Source: Chara braunii
Lineage: Eukaryota > Streptophyta > Charophyceae > Charales > Characeae
Length of the DNA stretch: 24,066 nucleotides
Assembly (NCBI GenBank): GCA_003427395.1
Contig: BFEA01000479.1
Span: forward strand, 659,837 to 683,902
Direction: 5' to 3'
Below, piece after piece: positions 8,750 to 17,280 of this stretch. The translations under genes were made by a program, and so were the position numbers. A model generated the notes under the pieces. The model worked only from the letters and a program-made list of their open reading frames with translations, did no database searches and had not been told where the DNA came from. Within the stretch, counting starts at the first letter, position 1; every line of letters begins with the position of its first letter.

Positions 8750-11455
8750 CCCCACCCCCATTCACCTGATTTCGAGGTTGAGACTTCACTCAACAATTCC
8801 TTCCATCCTTCTGGGATGCAGTCGATAATTGATTGTAGATTTTCGTCTCGTCGGTGGCAACGTTTGAGCTAGGAGGCAAGTTCCTGTTCTGTCACCCAGT
8901 CTTTTTTCTCCTCATTCCACAGATGACTCACTTTCCAAACACCATGTTTGATCCAAGATCGCCATCTCCTACCTCTAGGCTTAAGGGATAGTTGGTGATC
9001 ACTTTCGTCTCTCACCCACGAATTACCAAACAGAGGTTGCCTCAGTACCTCATTTTTGGACTTGGGTTTACCCACCTTCTTCAGCATGACTTCCCGCCAT
9101 ATTCGTAGCAATGCAGTCCAATATATGGTGTAGGGGGCCTAGCTTCGCTTGGACCGGTTCCTCTTCGTTGATTTTTGCGCCCTGTACTTGGACTCCATTC
9201 CTTGATCATTACCCAGAACATACAGGACATGTTCGCTGGCGTGGCTATGGGTGCTACACCCTTGATGCTATCCAAAGCCAGTTTATTCCATGTCGTACCA
9301 GGTTTAGTCAGTAGTTTGGTTACCCATTTAACTTGTAAGGCTTTGGTTTCTTGTTTTGGGTCTATGATACCAAGACCTCCTTTGGCTGGTTTCCTTGTGA
9401 TGCAGTGCCAAGCTATCTTTGGTATGTGTCGTATGCAATTCTCTTTGTTGGGGTCACCCAACCACAAGTATGCCCTTGCTTTACGGTTAAGTTCCTTAAT
9501 TGTATGGTCCGGAACTGTCCAGATTGATGCTATATACCACATCATTGAGAAATAGATGCATTAATGGTTAGTGCATGGGCGAGCAATGATGCGAATGTGT
9601 TTAACTTACCCCATCTACCCAGTTTGTTAATTTGTTTTGCGAGTATATTTTGGGTCATCGTAGGGGCAAAATCTTCCTTTGTCGGCAAAATGCCTAGATA
9701 TCGCGTAGGAGTCTCCGGTTTCTCCCATGTCATGTCTGCCTCAGGGCCTTGAAGTTGGGGAGCCTCTTCCTCCGATAACCACCAGCCAATTGTTTTCTTC
9801 CAGTTAGTCTTCATTTCTTATGTTAGTCTGAACGCTTTCATTGCTCTTACTAACGCACTGAACGACGAGTTTGAAGCTCTTATGAGAACTGTGAGGTCAT
9901 GTGCAAACATTATTATTGTCAGGAACTGTAGGTGGTGGTTGTTCCTACATTGACCTCTGGCTGCCTGTGTATGGAAGGGTCTTTCTGTAGGAATGAGGCT
10001 TCCATCACGAAGAGGAAGATTGGGGGGGCTAGCTGGTCTCCTTGGCGAACTGACCGAGAAATAGGATAGCAGTCAGATAGCAAACCATTGACTTGGATGC
10101 ACGCATCCTTTAGCGTCATTGTACAAAATACGCACCCACTTCCTAAAATTCAGGCCTACTCCCATCTTTTTCATGCTTGCATTAAGAAAGGCCCAGTTGA
10201 CCTGATCGTAGGCCTTTTCAAAATCGAAGAAAAGAATTGTTGTATTTATCATTGTTTCTCTGACTTTGTTGGCCGCTTCGTTGAGGGTCATTATGATGTC
10301 CAAGATGTACCTTCCAGGGATGAAGCCTGTGTGGTCAATATGGAAACATTTGTTTGTCAAATCTAGGATTCGCAAGGCCAAAGCTTTGGCTAGGATCTTA
10401 TAGGGAAGAGTTAGAAGCGAAATGGGTCTATAGTTCCTGATATATTCTTTCTCTCCTTTTTTGTACAACAATGTGACAACGCTACTACTCAGTAGATTTC
10501 CCAGACCTCCCTTAAGCCAACTGTTGTTGTAGAAGTTCAGCAGATCGCCCCCTAAGAGTGACCAAAAATTTTCCCATAATTTTCTTGTCAGCCCGTCGAT
10601 TCCTGGTGACTTATTGTTGTTCATACTTTGGACAGCACCTTGCAGTTCTTCCAAGGTGATAGGCTTGTCCAGAGCTTCTTCTTGTTTTTGAGATATCGTT
10701 TGTTCCAGGTATTGTAGCATCCTAGTGCATGCCTCTCTGGTGCTGGGCGGTGTAGACATAGGGGGCTTTGTATGATAAAGCTCTTCATAGAATTCCTTTG
10801 CTACGTTCAACATTCCTTCGCTGCTTGTCACTGTTACAGCTGGACTTGAAAGGGTTTTCAGGCTTTTTATCGTGTTAACCCTTGAGAAGAAATGTTTTGA
10901 CATTGATTCACTTAGCTCGTATTCGTTCATTCTGACTCTTATTTGTAGTCCCTTCAATTCCCACCATCTCCACATAATAAGTTCTTCTCTTGCCTTTTCG
11001 AAAATATCCGTGTACAATGCAAAAGAGGGGTCATCAATCAGATTCGTCTCGGCGATCTTGAGGGTTGTCTCCAACGCTAGCTTCCTCTGTTTCCTGCCGG
11101 TTGTTAATTTCCTTGAAATTATGGCCACCATCTGTGACAGTGTGGAGTAACTTTCCTGAAACCACTGCCACCGATCTTGTGTGGGTAGGTAGGCACCCTT
11201 CAAATTTTGCCAACACTCATGAACTCGTGTCTGAAAGGTCTGACTCAGTAGGAGGGAGTTGTTGAGTTTGTGAAAGCTAGACCCCTTTTTTACATAATGC
11301 TCGAAGCTGATTATAAGTTCGATGGGTTTATGATCCAGACCTGGGTACGGTGCGAGGGGCAGGATCTCTGCACTTTTGGCTGTCCCCATTAGTATCCCTG
11401 AGATCGAGAAGAAGTCAATGAAGGAGAAGGCTGTGTGGTGGGCATGGCTCTTTTT
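8750..11455 (-). mobile_element. LINE copy E, truncated at both ends
   Basis: It starts at the end of the endonuclease (SFIDFFSIS, about 11400) and ends inside the C-terminal domain at SGEWGWG (about 8755), where copy D begins. The protein is clearly of the same family but more distant from D than D is from H; for example RT motif A is FFDFEKAYDQVNW instead of FIDFEKAYDHVDW. There is no 3' UTR or polyA. The 5' end adjoins an AT-rich stretch at 11462. Confidence 0.75.
8869..10119 (-). pseudogene. LINE E ORF2: RT motifs B-C, thumb and C-terminal domain
   Basis: The pieces lie in several frames: 10119-9919 (motif B, SVRQGDQLAP), around 9900 (motif C), 9814-9542 (TIGWWLSEEE, TRYLGILP, INKLGRWGKLNTFASLL), 9545-9081 (SIWTVPDHTIKELNRKARAY, KGGLGIIDP) and 9111-8869 (RQPLFGNSW, HGVWKVSHLWNEE). 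Motif C reads FAHD (codons 9896-9907) instead of FADD, so the first catalytic Asp is His. Frameshifts lie near 10110, 9545 and 9110, with a stop at 8869. The last recognisable stretch is IDCIPEGWKELL, then SGEWGWG, near 8840-8755. Confidence 0.8.
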
Positions 11456-11461
11456 AACCAA
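10073..11461 (-). pseudogene. LINE E ORF2: endonuclease end, linker and N-half of RT
   Basis: This is a 462-codon open frame. Residues 10-25 resemble the endonuclease SRID block, and GLDHKPIEL (about 42-50) is the SDHxP block. Residues 55-235 are a helical linker (RWQWFQESY, KHFFSRVNT, AKEFYEELYH). RT begins near residue 255: NNNKSPGIDGL (motif 0), LLYKKGE and NYRPISLLTLPYK (motif 1), HTGFIPGRY (motif 2) and ILFFDFEKAYDQVNW (motif A, catalytic Asp present). It terminates after a frameshift near 10110. The motif B continuation (SRSVRQGDQLAP) lies in another frame at 10119-9919. This is the longest undisturbed ORF2 stretch of copy E. Confidence 0.85.
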
Positions 11462-11594
11462 TATAAATAAATATTAAATAGTAATAAATTACTACTAATA
11501 ATAAAAGTGTTCGGGCTCAGTCGATTTTGGGCCACGTTCGGGTTCGGTACCGAGCGTTCGGGTTCGGTCACTGAGCCTGAACACAACGCTACAC
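11462..11594. other. AT-rich stretch and TTCGGGTTCGG repeats
   Basis: AT-rich sequence (11462-11508) gives way to an imperfect repeat of GTTCGGGTTCGGT units (11510-11572), bounded by GGGCTCAGT and its near-inverse ACTGAGCCTG. No coding function is seen. A loosely similar GAACGCGAAC-rich stretch lies at 21408-21485. Confidence 0.5.
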
Positions 11595-11595
11595 A

Positions 11596-11660
11596 GATTC
11601 TGAATGCAATTTCTGAGATTCTGAATGCAATGTCTGAAACTCTGAATGCAATTTCTGAAC
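11596..11660. repeat. 21-bp minisatellite GATTCTGAATGCAATTTCTGA
   Basis: Three tandem units, 21 bases each with a few substitutions. Related units recur at 12665-12720, 12751-12814, 13463-13526 and 13575-13610, so this is a dispersed minisatellite family. Being a multiple of three, it keeps a minus-strand frame open (SEIAFRI repeats), which is not good evidence of a gene. Confidence 0.8.
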
Positions 11661-12423
11661 AATTTGTGAACACACAGAAGATTCGCATAGTCCGTGCGCA
11701 ACAACGACATGCATAAACTGAAGAGAAATGGTCCAAATTTATGGGTGTTGATAACAAAAAAAAAGCAATTTCCGAGATGCTTGATACAGAGAAGATAAGC
11801 ATCGGATTCCCCCTGTGCAAGGATGACACGCAAAAATCGACGAATTGTCTCAAAAAAAAAAAGAAGGGAAAAAAAAAAAAAAAAGTCCTTCCACAGCCTG
11901 CAATGGTCCATCCAACGACAATGTAGTCTTTATACTAGTGGCGTCCTGAACGTCGAGCTTTCGACTCGTCTAGCCTATGTACATGCCAGCAATGGTCTAC
12001 GTGCCGATCCCCCGTGTGGTCACACAGCCTGCCTTCGTCATTCAACACCAGGTAGTACGCGCCTCATTCTGACCACAGCCCTTCTCCAATGATCACCCCA
12101 CTTCCACCAGCTGGCTATGGTGCACCCACTGCAGCCTGGCTATGGCTGTAACCCACCCTCCCCATGCTCGCTGCAACTGCGGCAGCTTCCTTCCTCACTT
12201 GCAGTGATAAGAGGCGGTGCTGCCGCATAGCCAGGAGGCCCGAATGTGTCCGGGTGGGTGCCCTCGTTACTGTTGTGCTGGCTGGCGAGGCAGTGGAGGC
12301 TGCGCCCGGGCCCAATCCTTTCCCAGTTTCCTTCACCCTGGGCCCTAAGGCTTCCGGAAGACTGTGCAGGCCCAGTCTCTGCAACCAATCTCCTGGGCTG
12401 GGCCTACCAGTTAGAGGCTGCAC
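11661..12423. other. Non-coding stretch with A tracts, then GC-rich sequence
   Basis: Bases 11661-11840 are unremarkable. 11851-11884 is an A-rich tract that could be the polyA tail of a plus-strand retroelement, but I find no recognisable body. 11900-12423 is GC-rich, with CCAGCTGGCTATGGTG near 12108, and loosely resembles 14030-14080. Open frames of 80-145 codons here lack motifs and look like GC-driven artefacts. Confidence 0.4.
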
Positions 12424-12513
12424 GCTGCATGCCTTTTTTTTTTTTTTGAAGGATCGGATATTAAACTGATCAGAACAGATACGACACTTGATCTTAGTCA
12501 AAATGCTGCATGC
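12424..12513 (-). pseudogene. U2 snRNA retropseudogene 1 with polyA and 9-bp TSD
   Basis: The minus strand of 12504-12448 reads as the 5' part of spliceosomal U2 snRNA (ACTAAGATCAAGTGT, ATCTGTTCTGATCAG, TTTAATATC), which base-pairs with the intron branch point. It ends near stem IIa and is followed by about 14 A residues (12447-12434). The copy is flanked by the exact 9-bp direct repeat GCTGCATGC (12424-12432 and 12505-12513). The branch-point recognition GTAGTA is mutated to GTCGTA. Truncation at both ends, polyA and the TSD show LINE-type retroposition. It cannot make U2. Confidence 0.88.
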
Positions 12514-12540
12514 TGGTAACCACCCGGGCCCTTTCTTGAG

Positions 12541-12605
12541 GCCGGCCGTCACTGAGGGCCAGCTTGGATTTTTTTCTGGCCCGCCTTCACTTAGGGTGGG
12601 TGGGC
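12541..12605. repeat. Pair of GGCC-GCC-TTCACTTAGGG motifs
   Basis: GGCCGTCACTGAGGGCC (from about 12545) and GCCCGCCTTCACTTAGGG (about 12579-12597) are two copies of one motif. A third lies at 15184-15204 (GCCTGCCTTCACTTAGGGCGG). The second and third copies can fold with GGTGGGC/GGCGGGC on the far side of the loop. No function is assigned. Confidence 0.5.
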
Positions 12606-12659
12606 AGGGCCTTTTCCTGCGTGGCCGTGGGCCTACTTGCTTGCCGAGGGGGAAAGAAA

Positions 12660-12814
12660 AACAGAGATTCTTGATGCAATTACTGAGATTCTGAATGCAA
12701 TTTTTGAGGCTGCATGCAATTTCTGAGACTCTGAGACTCTGAGACTCTGAGATTCTGAATGAAATTTCTGATGTGCTTAATCCAATCCAATTTCTGAAAT
12801 TCTTAATGCAATTT
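12660..12814. repeat. CTGAATGCAATTT / CTGAGACT minisatellite block 1
   Basis: Degenerate 21-bp units give way to four CTGAGACT-type 8-bp units (12722-12750), then a 64-bp segment (12751-12814) that recurs at 13463-13526 with one difference. Confidence 0.8.
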
Positions 12815-13373
12815 TTATTTTTTTATTTTTTTTTCGAAATGCTTGTTTTTTATTTCAAAGAAACGAGCATCCGGGGCCGGGATCCCCACAATTCAACCCG
12901 GGGTGAAGACTTCTGGCAGCATTAGCCAGCTTCGCTTTTTACGGCACCAGTAGGAACCGTGAATCATCAAAGTGTTATAAGAGATTGAATACCTGAAGCA
13001 ATGCGTAGTCTACACTGGTATAGGAGGGCAGATAATAACACAGAGCGAGTACAGACTGAGTTAACGAGAAGTAGGGTTGGGGTTTAAGCTGGGCATGACT
13101 GAGAGGGAGGGGAGGGAGATAAGGAAAAGGGAAGGAGGGGCTGGAGAGGGAGGTAGTCAAAGGGAAGAGGATAGGGTATAGAAAGGTAGAGTGGGTTGGG
13201 TGACAGAGGATAGGATTAGTAGAAGAGGTTGGGAATGAATATGGGTAGGGAAGGGGGAGGGTAGTATAGTGGAAGGGAGTGGTATGTGGGTCGGAGGCCT
13301 AAGAAGTGAACGGCCTGAACCAGCCTAAGCGGCGGCCGGTTGGAGCCAGTATCCCTGGCTCCTTCGAAACATG
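12815..13373. other. Non-coding: T-rich tract, small inverted repeat, purine tract
   Basis: T-rich sequence (12815-12835) is followed by an imperfect inverted repeat ATGCTTGTTT/AAACGAGCAT (about 12839-12870). From about 13064 to 13284 the plus strand is strongly G/A-rich with many GGG/GGGG runs, so it could form G-quadruplex or triplex DNA. No gene is supported. Confidence 0.55.
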
Positions 13374-13526
13374 ACACTCTGAGACTCTGAGACTCTGAGA
13401 CTCTGAGATTCTGAGACTCTGAGACTCTGAGACTCTGAGATTCTGAGACTCTGAGACTCTGAGATTCTGAATGAAATTTCTGATGTGCTTAATCCAATCC
13501 AATTTCTGAGATTCTTAATGCAATTT
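13374..13526. repeat. 8-bp CTGAGACT minisatellite block 2 plus duplicated 64-bp segment
   Basis: About eleven ACTCTGAG units, with ATTCTGAG variants at a regular interval giving a higher-order 24-40-bp pattern, run from 13374 to 13462. The 64-bp copy of 12751-12814 follows. The minus frame reads as SESQSLR repeats, an artefact of the multiple-of-three period. Confidence 0.85.
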
Positions 13527-14577
13527 CCGACATTCCTGACGCCCGGTATTCTTTCTTCTTCTTTTTTCTGTTCCAATATTCTTAATGCGGTTTATGAGAT
13601 TCTTAGTACAAGTGCAAGCAATATGAGCGAGAGCGATAGACAGAAATCCAAGTTGCAAGATCACGAAGTAGCCCAGATAGTCAGGTACCAAGCAGAGAGC
13701 ACAATGCACCAAGATTTCATCCAAAAAAGGGCAATACAATGAATTCGTATGCCAATGTTGACGCTCTCTGGTCACACCAACACAGTGTCCAATGTCGCTC
13801 CTACTGTATGGCGCCCAGCGCCCAGCCTACACTATTCAGCCTATCTACACCTATCTACGTTCATGCAACTGGATCACAGTGAAGTCGAAGACCAATGCGA
13901 GTGACCTCATCACCAATGCCGACGGCCAGCATACACCAGGAACGTTCTCTCTTCTCCCCTCATCACCCCTCGTCTCCCCACCTCATGCGCCGCCTACCTG
14001 AGGACCACCATCGCCATCACCTGCCTGCACCCCAGCTGCCCAGCTATGGCTGCTGTGCGCCCGCTGCCTCAGCAGCGCCCCTCTCACCACTGCGCCCGTG
14101 CACGCAACCGACCAGCAGCGCCCATGCAGACACTAGCGCAGCAACACAGCAGTGTGTCCGCATTGCCTGCCAAGGCCGCACTTTCCATAAAAGAAAGTGT
14201 GGCCCTGTGTCTGGCTGCGTGGCCCTGGCTGCGGAAGTTTCCAGTAGCTTCCAGTCGGGCCCCAGTATCTGCGCCTAGGTCCACCTCTGCTGTTACGGGC
14301 CTGGGCCCTTTACAGTTGGGCACGTCCTGGCAGCCGTCCAGGCTCCAAGTGTTTGCCGCTTTCTCATTGGCCCGTGGAGGTTGTGTGATGACAATGCTGC
14401 TTTCTCATTCGTCCGCTGCCAGTGTGTGATGTGTCGGCCTCCCAATGTGTGTGCCCAGGGCGCAACCAACCGGGGCCCTGGGCTCAACTGTGCACTGCAG
14501 CTGTGGCTTCTGGAAAGAGCCAGCAAAGGCTCTCGTTGCTTTGTAACCAACTGGCGTGCTGCAACTGTCTGATACCC
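13527..14577. other. Non-coding, GC-rich; 31-bp hairpin and 39-bp tandem duplication
   Basis: No conserved protein is seen. Bases 14174-14204 form a hairpin with a 12-bp stem (GGCCGCACTTTC / GAAAGTGTGGCC, one mismatch) and a 7-base loop. 14359-14430 is an imperfect 39-bp tandem duplication starting GCTTTCTCATT and ending GTGTGATG. Open frames of 80-130 codons in several frames reflect GC content. Confidence 0.45.
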
Positions 14578-15107
14578 CACAGACCTGGCCATGGGACTGG
14601 AGGGCTCTACCGTGCGAAGCATGGGCCCCGGAGCAAGCCACCACCTTTGAGGAGGATATGTTTAAAGTGGGACGCCGAGCCATTATCTGGGCTATCTGGT
14701 GGCGTAGGTGCACACTGGAAATGGAAGGGGTTCGCCGGGATGGCAAAGAGGTCATTAACTCAATAGAGGAACATATATTACAAGAAGACATCTTTATCCA
14801 ATGGGAAAGAGTAAAACAGAAGATTGCATTTCTACACTCTAAACAGGAAATCAGACAAAATATTGAAAGCTTCTGCAAAGACTGGCTGGGCGGGGAACAA
14901 CAGGGTTGGATTGCAAAGGTTGTGTGGACAGGATGGGAGAGGGGGGGGGGGGACGAAGTAGGAGATGTAGAAAGAGACTATCATCTATGTTTTCAGGACA
15001 GGTTTCATCAGGCTATGTGTTATGTACCTGCAGGAATCTCCATTCTGTATAAACTTAGAAAGGGACGCTGGACCCGTTTCCCAGCAGGTGATGCCCCCCA
15101 CCAATAG
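14578..15107 (+). pseudogene. LINE F ORF2 C-terminal fragment
   Basis: About 175 codons are open. The N-terminal part aligns with D, A1, A2 and G. The zinc motif and everything upstream are missing. A G run (14941-14952) lies in the frame after DWLGG and may mark where the true ORF2 ended, so the last ~50 codons to 15107 may be UTR read through by chance. No start codon of its own is expected. Confidence 0.6.
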
Positions 15108-15140
15108 ATGGAGCCTCCCCGACAGTACTAGAGGCTGCTC
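14578..15140 (+). mobile_element. LINE copy F, 5'-truncated, plus strand
   Basis: An open frame from 14556 to 15107 enters LINE sequence at TWPWDWRALPCEAW. It continues with FKVGRRAIIWAIWWRRC, EMEGVRRDGKEV and ILQEDIFIQWERVKQK, matching the C-terminal tails of D and A1. The shared 3' terminus GGGACGCTGGACCCG...CCAGCAGGTG is at 15062-15090, followed by CCCCACCAATAGATGGAGCC. Only the last ~130 codons and the 3' end remain. No polyA tail follows, only a T-rich stretch at 15142-15160. It lies in opposite orientation to most copies here. Confidence 0.75.
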
Positions 15141-15300
15141 GTTTTTTTTGTTTTGTTTTAAAAGGCCTCACGCGGATATTCAGGCCTGCCTTCACTTAGG
15201 GCGGGCACAATGCTTGCTGGGGGCCACAGCCCAGAACACTTGCATGTCTGTAAGGGTCCCGTGATGGCTCAATCCTCGCACAAAGGACTTCTTTTCAAGT
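15141..15300. other. Short spacer between opposite LINE copies F and G
   Basis: It contains a T-rich stretch and the third GCCTGCCTTCACTTAGGGCGG motif (15184-15204). CTTTTCA (15291-15297) and TGAAAAG (about 15322-15328) flank the polyT of copy G as inverted repeats. No gene is present. Confidence 0.5.
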
Positions 15301-15729
15301 TTTTTTTTGTTTTTTTTTTTTTGAAAAGCTCCGATCTACTCGTGGGCAGCAGCATGTGCTGGGAACCGGGCCCAGCGTCCCTTATGAAATGTACATCTTT
15401 GAACATGAAATCATCAGGACATATTAACCACTTCCTTCCGTTCGGCAGAAGGACCCCTGATCAGCATTGATTACTCCATCCTCATGGAGGATTGACTGTC
15501 GGCTTGCCGTGCTATACCCTTTCCTCTCAGGTCTGTTGCACAAAACCTACCATTTAGGGCCCGAACACCAAGAAAGGGTCTAGCCCCTTGAACAACCCCT
15601 CTGTCCCTCAACATGCCCTGAACCCCCACATTTTCTGATCATGCATATATTAACTCAATTCCCTTTTTCCTATCCACCCCTTGATATCTACCAATCGCCC
15701 TCTACCCTGTTTCCTCTGGTGCAGTCCAG

Positions 15730-17280
15730 CCCTAGCCTCGTCCATATTGAGCAGTTACAATCTGCCAACGATCGTCTGTTTTAAACTGTTTCAACTGGCC
15801 ATCTGCAGAGAATTTCAGCCTGTAGCATGCCCATACCTTCTCTCTTGGGTTGGACAACCCTTCGATGGATCTGCAGCATCTCTCTTTCCAAATGATCCAT
15901 AACGTCACCTTCCTGATCAGGCCGAACCATAATCTTTCTGTCTTCTTGAGCTGGTCAGGAATGTTAGTCCAGAGAAGGATTTGGATGGGGTGTTCAGGGA
16001 AGGGGACATGGAAAAGGGAGTCCCAGAGGGCTGAGGCTCGTGTCCAGTCATCCGTCGCCTCGCTTCATTGAATTAGACAGTGTACCACATCTTCTTGTGC
16101 CCCTTCTGCACACACGGAGCATAGGTCCGAGCTGGTGGGATCGTTTTTGTGACGTCGTGTATGCAGCCATTGGTTTACTGGCAGCGCAGCGTATGTGATA
16201 AGTCATTGAAGGCTTCTGATTTTAATCGGTCTGATAATCTTAAATTTTTTCCACGGGATCTGTGTAAGTTTGTCAGCTTCCTGGCCTATTAGTTTCTTCC
16301 ATCTGGCCTTGATTATATGATCTGAATCTTTTGTTTTAGCCAGGAGTTTGTATCCAAATTTAACTGTGTAGTTCTCTATGGGGACATATACCCTGATATT
16401 CCTTTCCTTGTCCGGTGTCCAGGCCCACTCTGCCGGGTCGAATTCCAGATTATGTACTGCCGTGTCTGGTCTGAAGATTAATTTAGGCCATGAGCCTAGT
16501 ACCGTTACTTTCCTAAGTAAGAAGAAATCCATGACTGCCGATTCCACTTCTTTGTTTAGAATAGATGGCATGCCCTGCTTGGACGGGGAGATCGGGAAGG
16601 AGGTAAAGACGGCTTTGGTGGTTGATCCCGGTTGCATGTGTGAGAATTGGAAAGCTCATGATGGAGGGGACTCTTGCACTTTAACTCCCCATTCTCCGGA
16701 TTTCCAGGGAGACGCCCCATTCAAAATATCTTTCCAGTCTTGTGGGATGCAATTAATAATATACTGGAGATTGGGCCCTCGTCTGTGACAACCCTTCAAA
16801 CGAGTGTTCAACTCCTGTTCGGTCACCCATTCTTTCCTTTCTTCGTTCCATAGGTGGCTTACTGTCCATACCCTGTTTTTGACCCACGATAGCCATTTGT
16901 GATCTTTTTTTTTTTTTTTTTTAATGGCCCGATGGACCACGGATCAGATATTAAACTGATCAGAACAGATACTACACTTGATCTTAGCCAAAAGGCTGAT
17001 CTAAATACAGAGGCATATCACTTTCGCCTTTCACCCACTCATTGCCAAACAGCGGTTGTCTTAAAACCTCATCTTTGGATTTTTGTCTATTGGTCTTCTT
17101 TGGTAATATTTCTCTCCAGATCCGAATCAGGGACGACCAGTATGGGGTAGGGCGTCTGGCTGTGTCCAGATCAGATCCCCTTCTTGGTTTCTCCTGCCTG
17201 TTTTCAGATCCCCTTCATTATCCAAAACAGACCCGTCATATTTTCTGGTGAGGCTACTGGAACCAAAGCCCTTTCCTCCC
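15730..17280 (-). pseudogene. LINE G ORF2 C-terminal domain, decayed
   Basis: Read on the minus strand: ENMTGLFWIMKG (about 17240), LRQPLFGNEW (about 17060), then the U2 insertion, then WLSWVKNRVWTVSHLWNEE, WVTEQEL and INCIPQDWKDIL (16895-16740). Next come EFDPAEWAWTP and VKFGYKLLAKTKDS (16637-16203), the zinc motif LCSVCAEGAQEDVVHC (about 16130-16080) and the tail LWIIWKERCCRSIEGLSNP (about 15900-15840). There are multiple stops and frame changes. The order is identical to A3 and D, confirming a conserved multi-part C-terminal domain. Confidence 0.75.
16900..17002 (-). pseudogene. U2 snRNA retropseudogene 2 with polyA and 6-bp TSD
   Basis: The minus strand of 16996-16923 matches U2 snRNA from about nucleotide 12 (GCCTTTTGGCTAAGATCAAG) through the intact branch-point recognition GTAGTA to stem IIa (CCGTGGTCCATCGGGCC). 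It is then cut and followed by an 18-base A tail (16922-16905). The short repeat TGATCT flanks it (16900-16905 and 16997-17002). It lies in the coding part of LINE G, between QPLFGNEW and WLSWVK. It shares CTGATCAG with copy 1 where common plant and animal U2 has CTTATCAG, so both probably come from the host's own U2 variant. Confidence 0.88.

Larger units (their letters stand above)
15301..17280 (-). mobile_element. LINE copy G, 5'-truncated, with polyA, split by U2 insertion
   Basis: The tail is the T-rich run 15301-15322. The 3' terminus 15323-15376 contains the perfect hairpin GCTGGG-CCCGGTT-CCCAGC (minus strand of 15376-15358). The 3' UTR holds AGTAATCAATGCTG (around 15460-15478) as in A1. 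ORF2 parts follow upstream to about 17280, where readable homology (ENMTGLFWIMKG, compare NMSCMFWVMIKE in E) ends. The U2 piece at 16905-16996 interrupts it, so G is older than that event. Confidence 0.8.

Noticed and set aside
12424-12513. Functional U2 snRNA gene
   Set aside because: It lacks both U2 ends, has a mutated branch-point recognition, a polyA tail and a TSD, and no upstream snRNA promoter element is visible.
12115-12552. 145-codon minus-strand frame and overlapping plus-strand frames
   Set aside because: GC-rich sequence with overlapping open frames on both strands, and it runs through the U2 retrocopy and its polyT; no domain is visible.
13299-13576. Minus-strand frames with SESQSLR repeats as a repeat protein
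   Set aside because: The 8-bp units keep three frames open by periodicity; no unique coding sequence surrounds them.
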